Source: Halorarum salinum (GTDB lineage Archaea > Halobacteriota > Halobacteria > Halobacteriales > Haloferacaceae). Taken from it: a stretch of DNA of 64,000 nucleotides. Both the position numbers and the translations under genes were made by a program. Shown in pieces: positions 1 to 7,798 of this stretch. The notes beneath the pieces are model-generated. The model saw only the letters and a list, made by a program, of their open reading frames with translations. It was not told the DNA's origin and made no database searches. The stretch's first letter is position 1, and each line of letters starts with the position of its first letter. The stretch spans positions 1,984,001 through 2,048,000 of the forward strand of contig NZ_CP058579.1 in assembly GCF_013402875.1 (NCBI RefSeq), given 5' to 3'.

Positions 1-45
1 TTTCGCGGAATCGGACGTCATGGAATCGGGGGTAGGCACGTGATG

Positions 46-405
46 TTAGCGGGAGAAGCAGTTACGAACGGAGTCGAACCGGTGTTCGTGATCGAGGGCC
101 GTGCGGGGGACGTGACAGGTCTGGCAGATCTCCTGGTCGAGCAGGGTGTCACCGGCGTCAGTGGGAGTGTAGGCGATGATGAGGTCACGGTCAATGTCGT
201 CGGGGGAGAGGATGTGGGTTTTGACGAGGCCGCGTTCCTGGAGCTGGGTGATACGGCGCCCGATGGTCTGGACGGAGCGTTTGCCGAGGCGGTCGTACGC
301 CTTCGTCTTCCACAGTGGTTCGGCATCGAGCAGACAGAGGAGTTCGAGGTCTAGCTCATCGAGCTGTTCGAGTTGAGACTCCGAAGTAGTGACAGGGTCG
401 GTCAT
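46..405 (-). CDS. Winged-helix DNA-binding protein
   Basis: A 119-residue protein. Its N-terminal two thirds read as a winged helix-turn-helix (ELDLELLCLLDAEP, then a recognition-helix region RSVQTIGRRITQLQERGLV), so it is probably a transcriptional regulator. The C-terminal part carries a C-x2-C pair (CQTC) followed by a histidine-rich stretch, perhaps a metal site. I chose the ATG at 405 rather than 441 because a TATA-like TTTTTAAAG lies about 25-30 bp upstream, which fits the leaderless starts common in haloarchaea. It is divergent from nothing visible. The replication genes follow on its upstream side. Confidence 0.65.
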   Translation of the reverse strand: MTDPVTTSESQLEQLDELDLELLCLLDAEPLWKTKAYDRLGKRSVQTIGRRITQLQERGLVKTHILSPDDIDRDLIIAYTPTDAGDTLLDQEICQTCHVPRTALDHEHRFDSVRNCFSR

Positions 406-496
406 AGGTACAACAACTACCACCGAATCTTTAAAAATCAAAAAGGAGGGTTCCAGCCGCCAAACCGACTGGAACCGAAAGAAGAATCGCGCTCAC

Positions 497-1258
497 CTAC
501 GCAAGGGCCGTGGCGTCATCCTCTTCATCGCCACTCTCATCTGCAGCCTCAGCAAGCGGATCATCGACCTTCCCAATGATGTACTTCACCGTCGAGTATT
601 CATCCTTCTCCGGATTATCCCGATTCGCATTCTTCAACTGGATCTCGACTTCCATCCCAAGAAGATTCTGCCGCAGATAGTTCTCCAACGCCGCGTTCAC
701 CGCATCATTGTCGTCCAGATCCACAGGCTCGAACGGGTTGATCGGCTCACCATCCCGGTCATATAACTGGATGGCGCCTTTATCCTCACCATCCGTGAGA
801 ACACCTTCGGCTAGACCCAGCTCGAACAACGTATCGTACAACTTTGCGTTGTTGTAACTGCCAGTGCTCCGAGTGAGCGATGCCTTGGTATACATCTTCA
901 TCGGGATGTGGCCTTCTGGGACCTGCTGAAGTGTGTCCCAGTCAATCTCCTCCCGACGCTCGTTGACCGCAGCAATCTCTTCGCGATGCGCCTCAACCTG
1001 CTCGAGGACCGCTTCTTCTTTCTCGTCATCGAGGCCGAGTTCGTCGACAGGGATGTACGTGTAGATCTGCAGTACATCCTCTTTCTCATCGTCGTTATCC
1101 GACCCCCACGCTTTCCGCGGGTAGATATCGGAGACGTGCCCGATTTTTGCCTTGTACTGGCCGTTGTGCTTAAGTTTGAATTGGAGAGGTTCGACATGTA
1201 GTTCGTCTTCGTCGTAATCGGTGCCGTTTCCGCCACCGTCTAGTGCGATATTTGCCAT
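497..1258 (-). CDS. Acidic-tailed protein, possible ssDNA-associated factor
   Basis: A 253-residue acidic protein I do not recognise with certainty. The middle reads SLTRSTGSYNNAKLYDTLFELGL, followed by a segment of the form GMEVEIQLKN...YSTVKYIIG, a pattern seen in phage proteins thought to bind single-stranded DNA. It ends in a very acidic tail (ESGDEEDDATALA), as in many ssDNA-binding proteins. It diverges from the RPA-like gene across a 210-bp shared promoter region, which supports a replication role by context only. ATG 1258 is chosen. A GTG at 1273 in the same frame is the alternative. Confidence 0.55.
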   Translation of the reverse strand: MANIALDGGGNGTDYDEDELHVEPLQFKLKHNGQYKAKIGHVSDIYPRKAWGSDNDDEKEDVLQIYTYIPVDELGLDDEKEEAVLEQVEAHREEIAAVNERREEIDWDTLQQVPEGHIPMKMYTKASLTRSTGSYNNAKLYDTLFELGLAEGVLTDGEDKGAIQLYDRDGEPINPFEPVDLDDNDAVNAALENYLRQNLLGMEVEIQLKNANRDNPEKDEYSTVKYIIGKVDDPLAEAADESGDEEDDATALA

Positions 1259-1434
1259 TGTTGATGTTGTCACCTGTTGTGCAGCCGAATTCGTGTGAGC
1301 CGGGTGTTCTGCGTGGCTCCAGGTGTTTCGGCCGATGTAACGTGAGTTTCGTATGACCGTTCACAAGACGTGGTCAGTGTCCATGAGCGACAAAAGCTGC
1401 TAGCGCTCACTACCCACCTATTATTTAACAATCC

Positions 1435-1445
1435 TTTTATATATC
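1435..1445 (+). promoter_or_regulatory. TATA box for the RPA-like gene
   Basis: TTTTATATATC lies about 30 bp upstream of the ATG at 1470, the usual spacing for a near-leaderless haloarchaeal transcript. Confidence 0.55.
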
Positions 1446-1469
1446 ATAGTTTATGCGAGGGGAGATCAT

Positions 1470-2075
1470 ATGACTATCGTTGCAATCGAGGAATCTGCCG
1501 AGACGGCCGCCGTGTCGCCAAAGGAACCAGCACCGCAGGAGGTTCGCGAATACATCTTGGACAACACCGACCTGACCGCAGATACCCTCACCGGTGCCCG
1601 GAATGAGGTGCAGGCCGAGATCTCGTTCCTCTCGGACGTGGCCGCATACTATCTCATCGCCCAGCGCCACGGCTTGGATCCGGCCGAATTCTTCCAGACC
1701 AAGAAGCAGGCGTACGCACTGAAGGTCGGCAACCTCCGGCCGGAGATGCGGTCCGCCGATCTCACTGCAACGGTGAAACAGATCACCCCGATCAACGAGT
1801 TCGAACGCGACGATGGCAGCGACGGGAAAGTCTGCAACATCATCGTCGGCGATCAGACCGGGAAAGCGGTGGTCACACTGTGGGATGAGGATACGGCCTA
1901 TGCCAGCGAGTTCGAGTCGGGCGATAAGCTCCGCATCGAGGACGGGTATACGAAGATGGCCTCCGATTTCTGCCAGAGCCGGTTCGGCTGCGAGGTAGAG
2001 TTACGTCTCGGGAACGATGGAACCTTACTGAAACAGACCGGGACCGGCGATGAATGGGTTCCAGTCACAGGGTGA
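1470..2075 (+). CDS. RPA-like single-stranded DNA-binding protein (OB fold)
   Basis: A 201-residue protein with a helical N-terminal part (about residues 20-85) and one OB-fold domain (about 90-170). Visible OB-fold signatures are LTATVKQITPINEF, then VCNIIVGDQTGKAVVTLWDE and SGDKLRIEDGYTK, as in archaeal replication protein A. It is expected to coat ssDNA during replication or repair. It has only one OB fold and no zinc finger, so it is shorter than chromosomal Rpa proteins. Its place beside the mcm/origin segment suggests an element-specific replication factor. Confidence 0.8.
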   Translation: MTIVAIEESAETAAVSPKEPAPQEVREYILDNTDLTADTLTGARNEVQAEISFLSDVAAYYLIAQRHGLDPAEFFQTKKQAYALKVGNLRPEMRSADLTATVKQITPINEFERDDGSDGKVCNIIVGDQTGKAVVTLWDEDTAYASEFESGDKLRIEDGYTKMASDFCQSRFGCEVELRLGNDGTLLKQTGTGDEWVPVTG

Positions 2076-2222
2076 GCTGGAACTAATCACGGAGTTGTTG
2101 CCTGTCTCAACTGCTGTCTGTCGAAATCTGTGCGTCAGGACTGTGATGTGGACTTCCGACTGATTTTCTTACTACTGTGGAATAATATCGGGATTGATTC
2201 CATAGGTTACAGGAAAATATAG

Positions 2223-2230
2223 TATATAAA
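2223..2230 (+). promoter_or_regulatory. TATA box upstream of the AbrB-HNH pair
   Basis: TATATAAA within an AT-rich stretch (2205-2235), placed 38 bp before GTG 2268 and 53 bp before ATG 2283. Confidence 0.5.
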
Positions 2231-2282
2231 CTAGATTACACAAGTTATCATTACGGATACGAATTCGGTGATAAACTTGCAG

Positions 2283-2657
2283 ATGGAACGAGACGATACT
2301 GTCAAATTCGAACGAAACATCATAGACAACTCAAACACGCCACAGGTGTCGATTGCCAAGGAGATGATGGCCTACCTCGGTGCACAAATCGGCGACTATG
2401 TAGGCTTCAAAAAAACCACGGGAAAATACGGCCGGTTCGGGATCATCCGCGTCTGTGCCCCCGACGACGACGAGTTCCTCGTCAAACGAAAGATCATCAG
2501 CAACAACGGAACGCCCCAGTTCTCCCTTCCTGAAGCAATCATGTCCTATCTGGATTTTCAAATGGGGAACGTTGTCAGATACCAACCTGACAAACATGAC
2601 GGCTGGAAGGCGATGACGTTCTGGAATCCCAACCAGCAGACAGGTGCTGCCGAGTGA
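2283..2657 (+). CDS. Tandem AbrB/SpoVT-type DNA-binding protein
   Basis: A 124-residue protein made of two homologous halves. The first begins FERNIIDNSNTPQVSIAKEM and the second VKRKIISNNGTPQFSLPEAI. Each continues into a hydrophobic helix and a strand (GDYVGF / GNVVRY), the swapped-hairpin AbrB plan in which two copies usually pair to make one DNA-binding unit, so this protein could act as a built-in dimer. It is likely a regulator or partition-type protein. GTG 2268 in the same frame is an alternative start. Its stop overlaps the GTG of the HNH gene (GTGA), implying coupled translation. Confidence 0.65.
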   Translation: MERDDTVKFERNIIDNSNTPQVSIAKEMMAYLGAQIGDYVGFKKTTGKYGRFGIIRVCAPDDDEFLVKRKIISNNGTPQFSLPEAIMSYLDFQMGNVVRYQPDKHDGWKAMTFWNPNQQTGAAE

Positions 2658-3091
2658 TAGATAAATGCTTCATCTGCGGGGAAGATAACGAGCACGTTCT
2701 TCAACAGCACCATATCGTCCCACGATGGCTCGACGGCTCAGACCGAGATGAGAACCTCGTTCGACTCTGCGCAAACTGCCACCAGGCAATTGAGAAAATC
2801 TACACCAGACAAGTGTTTCTCCGCCTAGAATCGAAATTCACAGACCGTGTCACTCAGCTGGTCGCAGACTTTGTGGATAAACATATCACGCACACAGATC
2901 GGGAGACCCGAACGCGGACTAGAGACGTCTACGATCAGTTCGTCGAGTACTGCCGGCAACGAGATTCCCGTCCAATTGACCGCCCTTCGTTCCATCGGGA
3001 GTTCCGAACCCTTACTACCAGCACTGTGACCATCAAGGAAAACTCAACGAAAACCCGGAAATACTACACTGATCTCCGGATTGAGCGGTGA
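2654..3091 (+). CDS. HNH endonuclease
   Basis: A 145-residue protein. The N-terminal 50 residues carry the HNH motif: CFIC zinc pair, QQHHIVPRWLDGSDRDENL with the catalytic His pair and Asn, then CANCH with the second zinc pair and last His. The C-terminal 60 residues are basic and look like a small winged helix (PSFHREFRTLTTSTVTIKE), a DNA-targeting arrangement found in homing or phage HNH proteins. It starts at GTG 2654, overlapping the previous stop by four bases. Its role (homing, defence or replication nicking) is unknown. Lying directly before the origin, a nicking function is possible but unproven. Confidence 0.8.
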   Translation: MIDKCFICGEDNEHVLQQHHIVPRWLDGSDRDENLVRLCANCHQAIEKIYTRQVFLRLESKFTDRVTQLVADFVDKHITHTDRETRTRTRDVYDQFVEYCRQRDSRPIDRPSFHREFRTLTTSTVTIKENSTKTRKYYTDLRIER

Positions 3092-3339
3092 CTTTCTGAT
3101 GGTATTCTGGACTGACACCCTTTACAAGTACGATCACGGCCGGTTCAAACACCAGAAAAACTGTCCATGCCGAACCTGTCGACGGGCACGACGAGAGCGA
3201 GGGCGGTAATATGGCATCTCACGCTTCTCGTACACCCGGTATTTCTGCCCCGTCCCAGTTCCAGAGGAAACCAACCTCCCCCCACCTCGTTTCATGTGGA
3301 GCAGAACACGAGACCGGAACCCCCCCTACCCCCAGGGGG

Positions 3340-3640
3340 AAAAGTGTAATCGGCTTCCACACCCAGTCTCCTCTCGAAATACCGCGTTTCTATAAGTGTA
3401 ATAGCGGCCAAACCCCACATGTAATAGATGTAATAGGTGTAATAGCCCCTGCACAGATTCTGAAACCCCGGAAAACCCTTCGTACAGAGCCGGAGAACTC
3501 ATTACATCTATTACACCCATTACACTTTGCATTACACTTCGGAAAAACAGGGAAAATGAACCAGAGAAACTCTCTAACTATACATTACATCTATTACATC
3601 TATAATATAATAGTAATAGTAATAGAGGGCGGTTCCACAC
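3340..3640. other. Candidate iteron replication origin
   Basis: The 590 bp before mcm hold no convincing gene. They carry three head-to-tail 9-bp units ATGTAATAG, ATGTAATAG, GTGTAATAG at 3419-3445, plus single copies at 3396-3404 and a partial one near 3345. A cluster in the opposite orientation follows at 3499-3525 (units TCATTACAT, CTATTACAC, CCATTACAC) with another ATTACAC near 3532. Two further inverted units lie at 3582-3599 and an AT-rich stretch runs to 3628. Opposed iteron clusters next to an AT-rich zone and a replicative helicase gene are the layout of a replication origin. No Orc1/Cdc6 gene is visible in the window. Confidence 0.65.
3396..3599. repeat. 9-bp iterons (TGTAATAG core), direct and inverted
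   Basis: At least four copies read RTGTAATAG on the plus strand (3396-3445) and at least five read as the complement (3499-3540, 3582-3599). Within clusters the units abut without spacers, so the array has an exact 9-bp period, close to one helical turn. Confidence 0.85.
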
Positions 3641-3682
3641 GAAACGAAGGTCTGATTCGGCAGTTAACGGAGGTTTCAAGCC

Positions 3683-5935
3683 GTGACGGACAATAATCTA
3701 ACCGAAAAGCAGAAAACCCTTATTTCGTGTGTAGAACGGTTGAACACTCCATCAACATCCGACCTCGAAGACGATGACGAAGCCAGCGACCTCTACAGCA
3801 GCCACAATTCACTGCTCAACGCACTCTCAAACCTTGCTGAAGACGACTACCTCAACTGCGACCGAGGCAACCCCAACACCTGGAGCCTGAAAGAAAAAGG
3901 CCGCCGCATCCTGCGGGCGATCCAGCAACGCCAACAACGCCAAACAGACGATATCGCCGACTTCAACGCCGTCGAAGAGTTCGCGGACTTCTTCAAGCAA
4001 GCCGCATCCGACGAACTCGCCCGCGCAGAAGCGAACGAATCACACATCTTTCTGGATCTCGATAAACTCGGCCGGTTCAACTCCGAACTTGAACAGCAGG
4101 TCCTCACCAACCCCAAGGAGATGATCGAGGACTGCCAAGAGGCACTCACAACCTACTGTGGGCTGGATGCAACCAGCCAACTCGAGGTCCGCATCAAGAA
4201 CGTTCCCGACATCTACCACAAGACCATCTCTGATCTGTCCTCCTATGACCTCGAGCAGCTCGTCACCATCAAAGGAGTCATCCAATCGGTGACCGCGCCT
4301 ATGCTGGAAGTGACCTGGGCAGAATTCCAGTGCGTCAAATGCGATAATGTCTACCCGCGAAAACAGACCGGAAGCAAAGTCAAGAAACCGTATAAGTGCG
4401 GGCAGTGCAGTGGAAAGGAGTTTCGCGAGACCGATCGCGAATACACGACAGTCCGCTTCCTCCACGTCAAAGAACAACCCGGGCAGAAAATGCGGTCAAA
4501 AATTGTGGTCGCTGTCCGCGGCAATCTTGCGATCGACGAACGGCAGAACCTCCAAGCAACCGGCTCAGGCATCAATATCACCGGGTATCTGGAACCGTAC
4601 AAAGCCCGGAAAACAGCGGATGCCTTCAAGGTCCGACTCCTCGCGAACCATGTCGAGATTGATGACGACAAATGGGAGAACGTGGAGATCACTCCCGACG
4701 ACCACGACGCAATTCAGGCCATCGCTGACGCAGAAAATACGAAGGATATCGTGGTCCGGAACCTGGCGCGTGATGCGGTCAAAAACCAGCATCTTGTGAA
4801 AGAAGCCATCGCGGTCTGGCTCCTCGGGAAAACAGCAGAAGGAAACATTCACACCCTGATTTTCGGCGACCCGGGAACCGGAAAATCAGCGATCGGGAAC
4901 TATCTGAACTCGCATATGCCACGGGTCGTCAAGTCGGTCGCGACCGGTGCCTCCGGTGTCGGCCTTACCGCATCGGTCTCAAAGGATTCATTGACCGGAG
5001 AATGGATTGCAGAAGCCGGTGCAATGGCGATGGCTGACGGGGGATTCCATATCACGGATGAAATCGACAAGCTCTCCGATTCTGAGGATATCTCGAATAT
5101 GAACGAGGCACTCTCAGACCAGTCGATCACGCTGGATAAGGCCAGTATCCACACCGAGATTAGTGCCGATGTCTCCGAGCTGGCGATCGGGAACCCGAAA
5201 GGGTCCACCCTCGTTCAACAGGAACCGGCCTACACTCAGCAACCCATCGATGATTCGAAAAGTGATCTGAAAGACCGGTTCGATATCTTCCTGTGCGTCA
5301 AGAAGAACGATCTCAGTGTTGACGAGCAGAAGCAAAAGGAACGAGAGGTTGTCCGGCATATGATCCGCCGCAACCAAAAACTCGATGTGTCTGTTCCGGA
5401 TGCTGAGAACGGTGATGATGAGGTGATGCGCGTCGATGAGGAGCTGCTGATCAAGTATTTCGCGTACGCACAGCAAGTGCAGCCGCAGTTGACTGAAGAG
5501 GCGGCCGAGTTAATGGAGGACCTGTTTTTCGGTGTCCAGAACCCTGAGACCGACGGTGAGTTCTGGGGTCGTCGGCAGGTGATGTCGCTGAAGAAGGTGG
5601 CTATCGCGTTCGCTCGGATGAATCTCTCGGAGCACGTTGAGGTTGAACACGTGAGCGAGGCCAGCGATTTCCTGCGCCGGACCTACGAGTCGATGGATTT
5701 CAACATCGGGAAGGACAGTTTAGAGAAGATGTCGAGTGCGGATATGCAAAAGCGGGAGACGGTGAAGAACGCTGTTTCGCTGCTGGAGCAGCAGAATGGG
5801 GACGAGCCTGTGGATATCGAGGATGTGCTCGAGGAGGTCTCGTTGAGCGAGGAGGAAACGGAGCGAGTGATTAACGATCTGAAGAGTGAGGGTGAGTTGT
5901 TTGAACCTGCCAATGGGAAGATAAAGCACCTCTAA
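3683..5935 (+). CDS. mcm: MCM replicative DNA helicase
   Basis: A 750-residue minichromosome maintenance helicase. An extra N-terminal winged-helix-like region (about 1-90) precedes the MCM N domain, which has a zinc site (CVKC ... CGQC, about 217-242). The AAA+ core shows Walker A GDPGTGKS (about 395-402), Walker B FHITDEID (about 455-462), an NP sensor 1 and the arginine finger KDRFD (about 530). A helical or winged C terminus follows. The start is GTG 3683, set by a strong Shine-Dalgarno GGAGGT eight bases upstream. It probably unwinds the iteron origin just upstream. The extra N-terminal domain could bind the iterons, which is inference. Confidence 0.95.
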   Translation: MTDNNLTEKQKTLISCVERLNTPSTSDLEDDDEASDLYSSHNSLLNALSNLAEDDYLNCDRGNPNTWSLKEKGRRILRAIQQRQQRQTDDIADFNAVEEFADFFKQAASDELARAEANESHIFLDLDKLGRFNSELEQQVLTNPKEMIEDCQEALTTYCGLDATSQLEVRIKNVPDIYHKTISDLSSYDLEQLVTIKGVIQSVTAPMLEVTWAEFQCVKCDNVYPRKQTGSKVKKPYKCGQCSGKEFRETDREYTTVRFLHVKEQPGQKMRSKIVVAVRGNLAIDERQNLQATGSGINITGYLEPYKARKTADAFKVRLLANHVEIDDDKWENVEITPDDHDAIQAIADAENTKDIVVRNLARDAVKNQHLVKEAIAVWLLGKTAEGNIHTLIFGDPGTGKSAIGNYLNSHMPRVVKSVATGASGVGLTASVSKDSLTGEWIAEAGAMAMADGGFHITDEIDKLSDSEDISNMNEALSDQSITLDKASIHTEISADVSELAIGNPKGSTLVQQEPAYTQQPIDDSKSDLKDRFDIFLCVKKNDLSVDEQKQKEREVVRHMIRRNQKLDVSVPDAENGDDEVMRVDEELLIKYFAYAQQVQPQLTEEAAELMEDLFFGVQNPETDGEFWGRRQVMSLKKVAIAFARMNLSEHVEVEHVSEASDFLRRTYESMDFNIGKDSLEKMSSADMQKRETVKNAVSLLEQQNGDEPVDIEDVLEEVSLSEEETERVINDLKSEGELFEPANGKIKHL

Positions 5936-6124
5936 TGCGGCTTTACGGTTCCAGTATGGGACACGGTGGAAGTCTGGTCCCGATATTTAAATCCAGCTGA
6001 GTGAGAGTCTGGTGTCGGTCGCCACGAAGCGGGCGATCGACCGTCTCCCTCCCCCCACTCTCGTTGGTTGGTGGGTTTGGGAGACAACTGAGGGGAGCGG
6101 AGCAGCAGGCATGGGTGAGATGCG

Positions 6125-6448
6125 ATGGCGAACGAATACGACCCGAACCAAGTGTTGGACTACGAAGCAGAGCTAAACGCGATGCAGCCACCGACCCGTC
6201 GGCTGGGCGTGGGTGAGGACTGGTCCCGGGACGATACCCGGTACGACAACTGTGTTGCGGTGTGGCGACACGGCTCGGGTGATGAGCTCATCGTGTATCG
6301 GCGGGCCGCAGCGGGGCCGGATGAGGACCGGTATCAGGTGGTGATGAAGTCGGCGGCATCAGGTGCGTTGCGGCCGGTTCAACCGTTTCCGTCGAGTGAA
6401 CAGGCGGAGGCGTTCGTCGAGGGAATGCTTGTAAATCTCGGTGAGTAA
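6125..6448 (+). CDS. Hypothetical acidic protein, 107 aa
   Basis: I do not recognise it. It is a soluble, acidic, Arg-containing protein with strand-like segments (CVAVWRHG, LIVYRRAA, YQVVMKSA) and an end helix (SEQAEAFVEGMLVNLG). A TATA-like ATATTTAAAT lies at about 5981-5990, roughly 135 bp upstream, so a leader is likely. The tiny gene at 6460 follows. Confidence 0.5.
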   Translation: MANEYDPNQVLDYEAELNAMQPPTRRLGVGEDWSRDDTRYDNCVAVWRHGSGDELIVYRRAAAGPDEDRYQVVMKSAASGALRPVQPFPSSEQAEAFVEGMLVNLGE

Positions 6449-6459
6449 CAGGGTTGGGT

Positions 6460-6555
6460 ATGGGGCGTGAGGAGGAGTTTCGGGTGACGCAGGCGATGTG
6501 GTGGCAGATCGAGCCGGTGGTGGCGGATGCGGTGGCGAAGCGTCGTGACGACTGA
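6460..6555 (+). CDS. Possible 31-residue micro-protein
   Basis: ATG 6460 opens 31 codons (MGREEEFRVTQAMWW...) ending in a basic RRDD tail, 11 bp after the preceding stop. The codon pattern resembles its neighbours, but nothing else supports it. Confidence 0.35.
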   Translation: MGREEEFRVTQAMWWQIEPVVADAVAKRRDD

Positions 6556-6570
6556 GGCGGGGAGCGGCGA

Positions 6571-6580
6571 CTTATTTAAA
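6571..6580 (+). promoter_or_regulatory. TATA box of the secretion-type operon
   Basis: CTTATTTAAA, the same ten bases as at 20116 and 24369. It precedes the zinc-ribbon gene by about 60 bp. Confidence 0.55.
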
Positions 6581-6642
6581 GGAGTTCTCCCCACACCGTT
6601 TTTAGATGACGTGAGGGTGAGAAATTGGATACCGGACTGATT

Positions 6643-6774
6643 GTGCATGGCTCGTGTGATAGGTGTCCACGGGAGCGTGTTGAACTGTTTTCTCGGCGGG
6701 AGCGCGGGAGTGTCCGGCGCCGGATCAAGCACGGGGCGTTGGTCTGCTGGCACTGCCTTCGTGGAGCGGGGTGA
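6643..6774 (+). CDS. Small zinc-ribbon protein, 43 aa
   Basis: From GTG 6643 (TTG 6625 possible) the frame encodes a 43-residue basic protein with CDRC near the N terminus and CWHC near the C terminus, separated by an Arg-rich segment (SRRERGSVRRRIKHG). Paired C-x2-C knuckles define a zinc ribbon that could bind nucleic acid. The longer frame on the same strand across this stretch reads as low-complexity residues, so I assign the first 130 bp to this gene. It overlaps the next gene by 14 bp. Confidence 0.5.
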   Translation: MHGSCDRCPRERVELFSRRERGSVRRRIKHGALVCWHCLRGAG

Positions 6775-7393
6775 GGCGGTTCTGGACTGGCGCGTATGGC
6801 TACTGAAATTCTTGAAGTTGAGCTGGTCAGGGACCAGACTCGGTGTGTCGCGGGTGGTCTTATTCTGGAAGGGTGGTGTCTGGACGTACGTCGGGATCTC
6901 GCTTGTTCCGGTCGCGGAGAACTGGCCGGCGATCAGTCGACTGGTCCAGGAGCGGTCGTGGGCGGCCGTTGGCAACCTGTTTGGTTCGGTCGGGTCGAAT
7001 GTTGCGGCAGCACTTGGTGAGGGGGCGGCGGCGGCACAGCAGTTGCCGTCGTCAACTGGCTGGGCCTCTGTTGAGGTGCTGGGTGTGGCTGTCCCGGTGT
7101 TGGCGTGGATGGTGTTGTTGGGGACGGTGGTCGTGTCGGTGTTTACTATTGCGTGGTATTTTCGGACGATGCATCTTGGTGTGAAGGTGTTCGGTGGGGA
7201 GAATGTGCCGCCGGTGCTGAGTTTTCTGTTTGGCGTGCTGGTCTTCGGGTTGCTGGTATGGGGTGTGACCGGGTCGTTCCCAGTCGACGAAATCGTGGGG
7301 ATGATAGAGCATCTGCGGCAGTGGCTGGATTCGGTGCATGCAGGTGATGTACCGGGATTGGAAGGGAACCGATCTGGGAATGTGACGCGATGA
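6761..7393 (+). CDS. Membrane protein, 210 aa
   Basis: Hydrophobic segments are near the N terminus (VWTYVGISLVPVAENW), in the middle (VLGVAVPVLAWMVLLGTVVVSVFTIAWYF) and near the C terminus (VLSFLFGVLVFGLLVWGVTG), giving about three or four membrane helices joined by a Gly/Ala-rich linker (GSNVAAALGEGAAAAQQ). GTG 6761 is taken as the start because upstream sequence in this frame overlaps the zinc-ribbon gene. No family is recognised. It heads a run of envelope genes with two HerA-type ATPases downstream, so it may be a structural piece of a secretion or conjugation channel. Confidence 0.6.
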   Translation: MERGEAVLDWRVWLLKFLKLSWSGTRLGVSRVVLFWKGGVWTYVGISLVPVAENWPAISRLVQERSWAAVGNLFGSVGSNVAAALGEGAAAAQQLPSSTGWASVEVLGVAVPVLAWMVLLGTVVVSVFTIAWYFRTMHLGVKVFGGENVPPVLSFLFGVLVFGLLVWGVTGSFPVDEIVGMIEHLRQWLDSVHAGDVPGLEGNRSGNVTR

Positions 7394-7410
7394 AGTCCAC
7401 AGAATTGATA

Positions 7411-7420
7411 CTTTTATAAA
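7411..7420 (+). promoter_or_regulatory. TATA box for the antitoxin-like gene
   Basis: CTTTTATAAA followed by GGAAC. An almost identical element (CTTTTATAAGGAA) occurs at 20992. Confidence 0.55.
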
Positions 7421-7456
7421 GGAACTTACAGGAATGTGTGGACAGGTGAAGGAATC

Positions 7457-7582
7457 TTGGGGGAGGCGAAGAATATCTCGGTACAAGAGAAGGTCTACGA
7501 CCGCTTAGATGAGCAACGAGCACCAGGTCAGAGCTTCTCCGGGTATATTGAACAAATATTGAATGAACGAGAGGAGGACTAA
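7457..7582 (+). CDS. Small antitoxin-like protein, 41 aa
   Basis: From TTG 7457 (GTG 7436 in the same frame is possible) the protein reads AKNISVQEKVYDRLDEQRAP followed by SFSGYIEQIL. This is the strand plus two-helix pattern of haloarchaeal VapB-like antitoxins (KNISV...VYxRL...ESFSxxI). A GGTGAAGG sequence precedes the TTG. No PIN or other toxin follows: the next gene is a 70-residue membrane protein. It could be an orphan regulator or pair with that protein. Confidence 0.5.
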   Translation: MGEAKNISVQEKVYDRLDEQRAPGQSFSGYIEQILNEREED

Positions 7583-7585
7583 CCA

Positions 7586-7798
7586 ATGTTCAGCGTTACT
7601 GAGACGGTTGAGACCCAACTGGTCGTACTCATCAAACTCCTGGTCGGTATCGTTGTTGCAGCCGGCGGCACAATCCTCTTGCACCGTATCTACGGCCCTG
7701 AAGCCGTTATTTTCGCGGTCTTGCAGACCGTCGGTGTGCTGCATCTCGTGATCGAGTATAAAGAGAGGCGAGGTGATTCGGCTGAGCCTGCAGCATAA
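7586..7798 (+). CDS. Small membrane protein, 70 aa
   Basis: It has two predicted membrane helices (LVVLIKLLVGIVVAAGGTILL and VIFAVLQTVGVLHLVIEY) and a charged C-terminal tail. It begins three bases after the antitoxin-like gene and its 3' end overlaps the glycoprotein start, so all three are probably co-transcribed. Size and topology would also suit a holin-like or small toxin protein. No direct evidence decides this. Confidence 0.6.
   Translation: MFSVTETVETQLVVLIKLLVGIVVAAGGTILLHRIYGPEAVIFAVLQTVGVLHLVIEYKERRGDSAEPAA

Noticed and set aside
3396-3599. CRISPR array
   Set aside because: Repeats are only 9 bp and abut without spacers, and they invert orientation; there is no cas gene.
3211-3696. 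A 161-residue open frame over the origin region
   Set aside because: It consists of translated repeats (YIYYIYN-like) and crosses the Shine-Dalgarno of mcm; it is a by-product of the iterons.
6641-6760. N-terminal extension of the 210-residue membrane protein
   Set aside because: This part reads as low-complexity Gly/Ser/Arg in that frame, while another frame encodes a clean four-Cys zinc ribbon.
7457-7798. A classic toxin-antitoxin pair
   Set aside because: The first gene looks antitoxin-like, but the second is a two-helix membrane protein with no toxin motif, so I do not call a pair.
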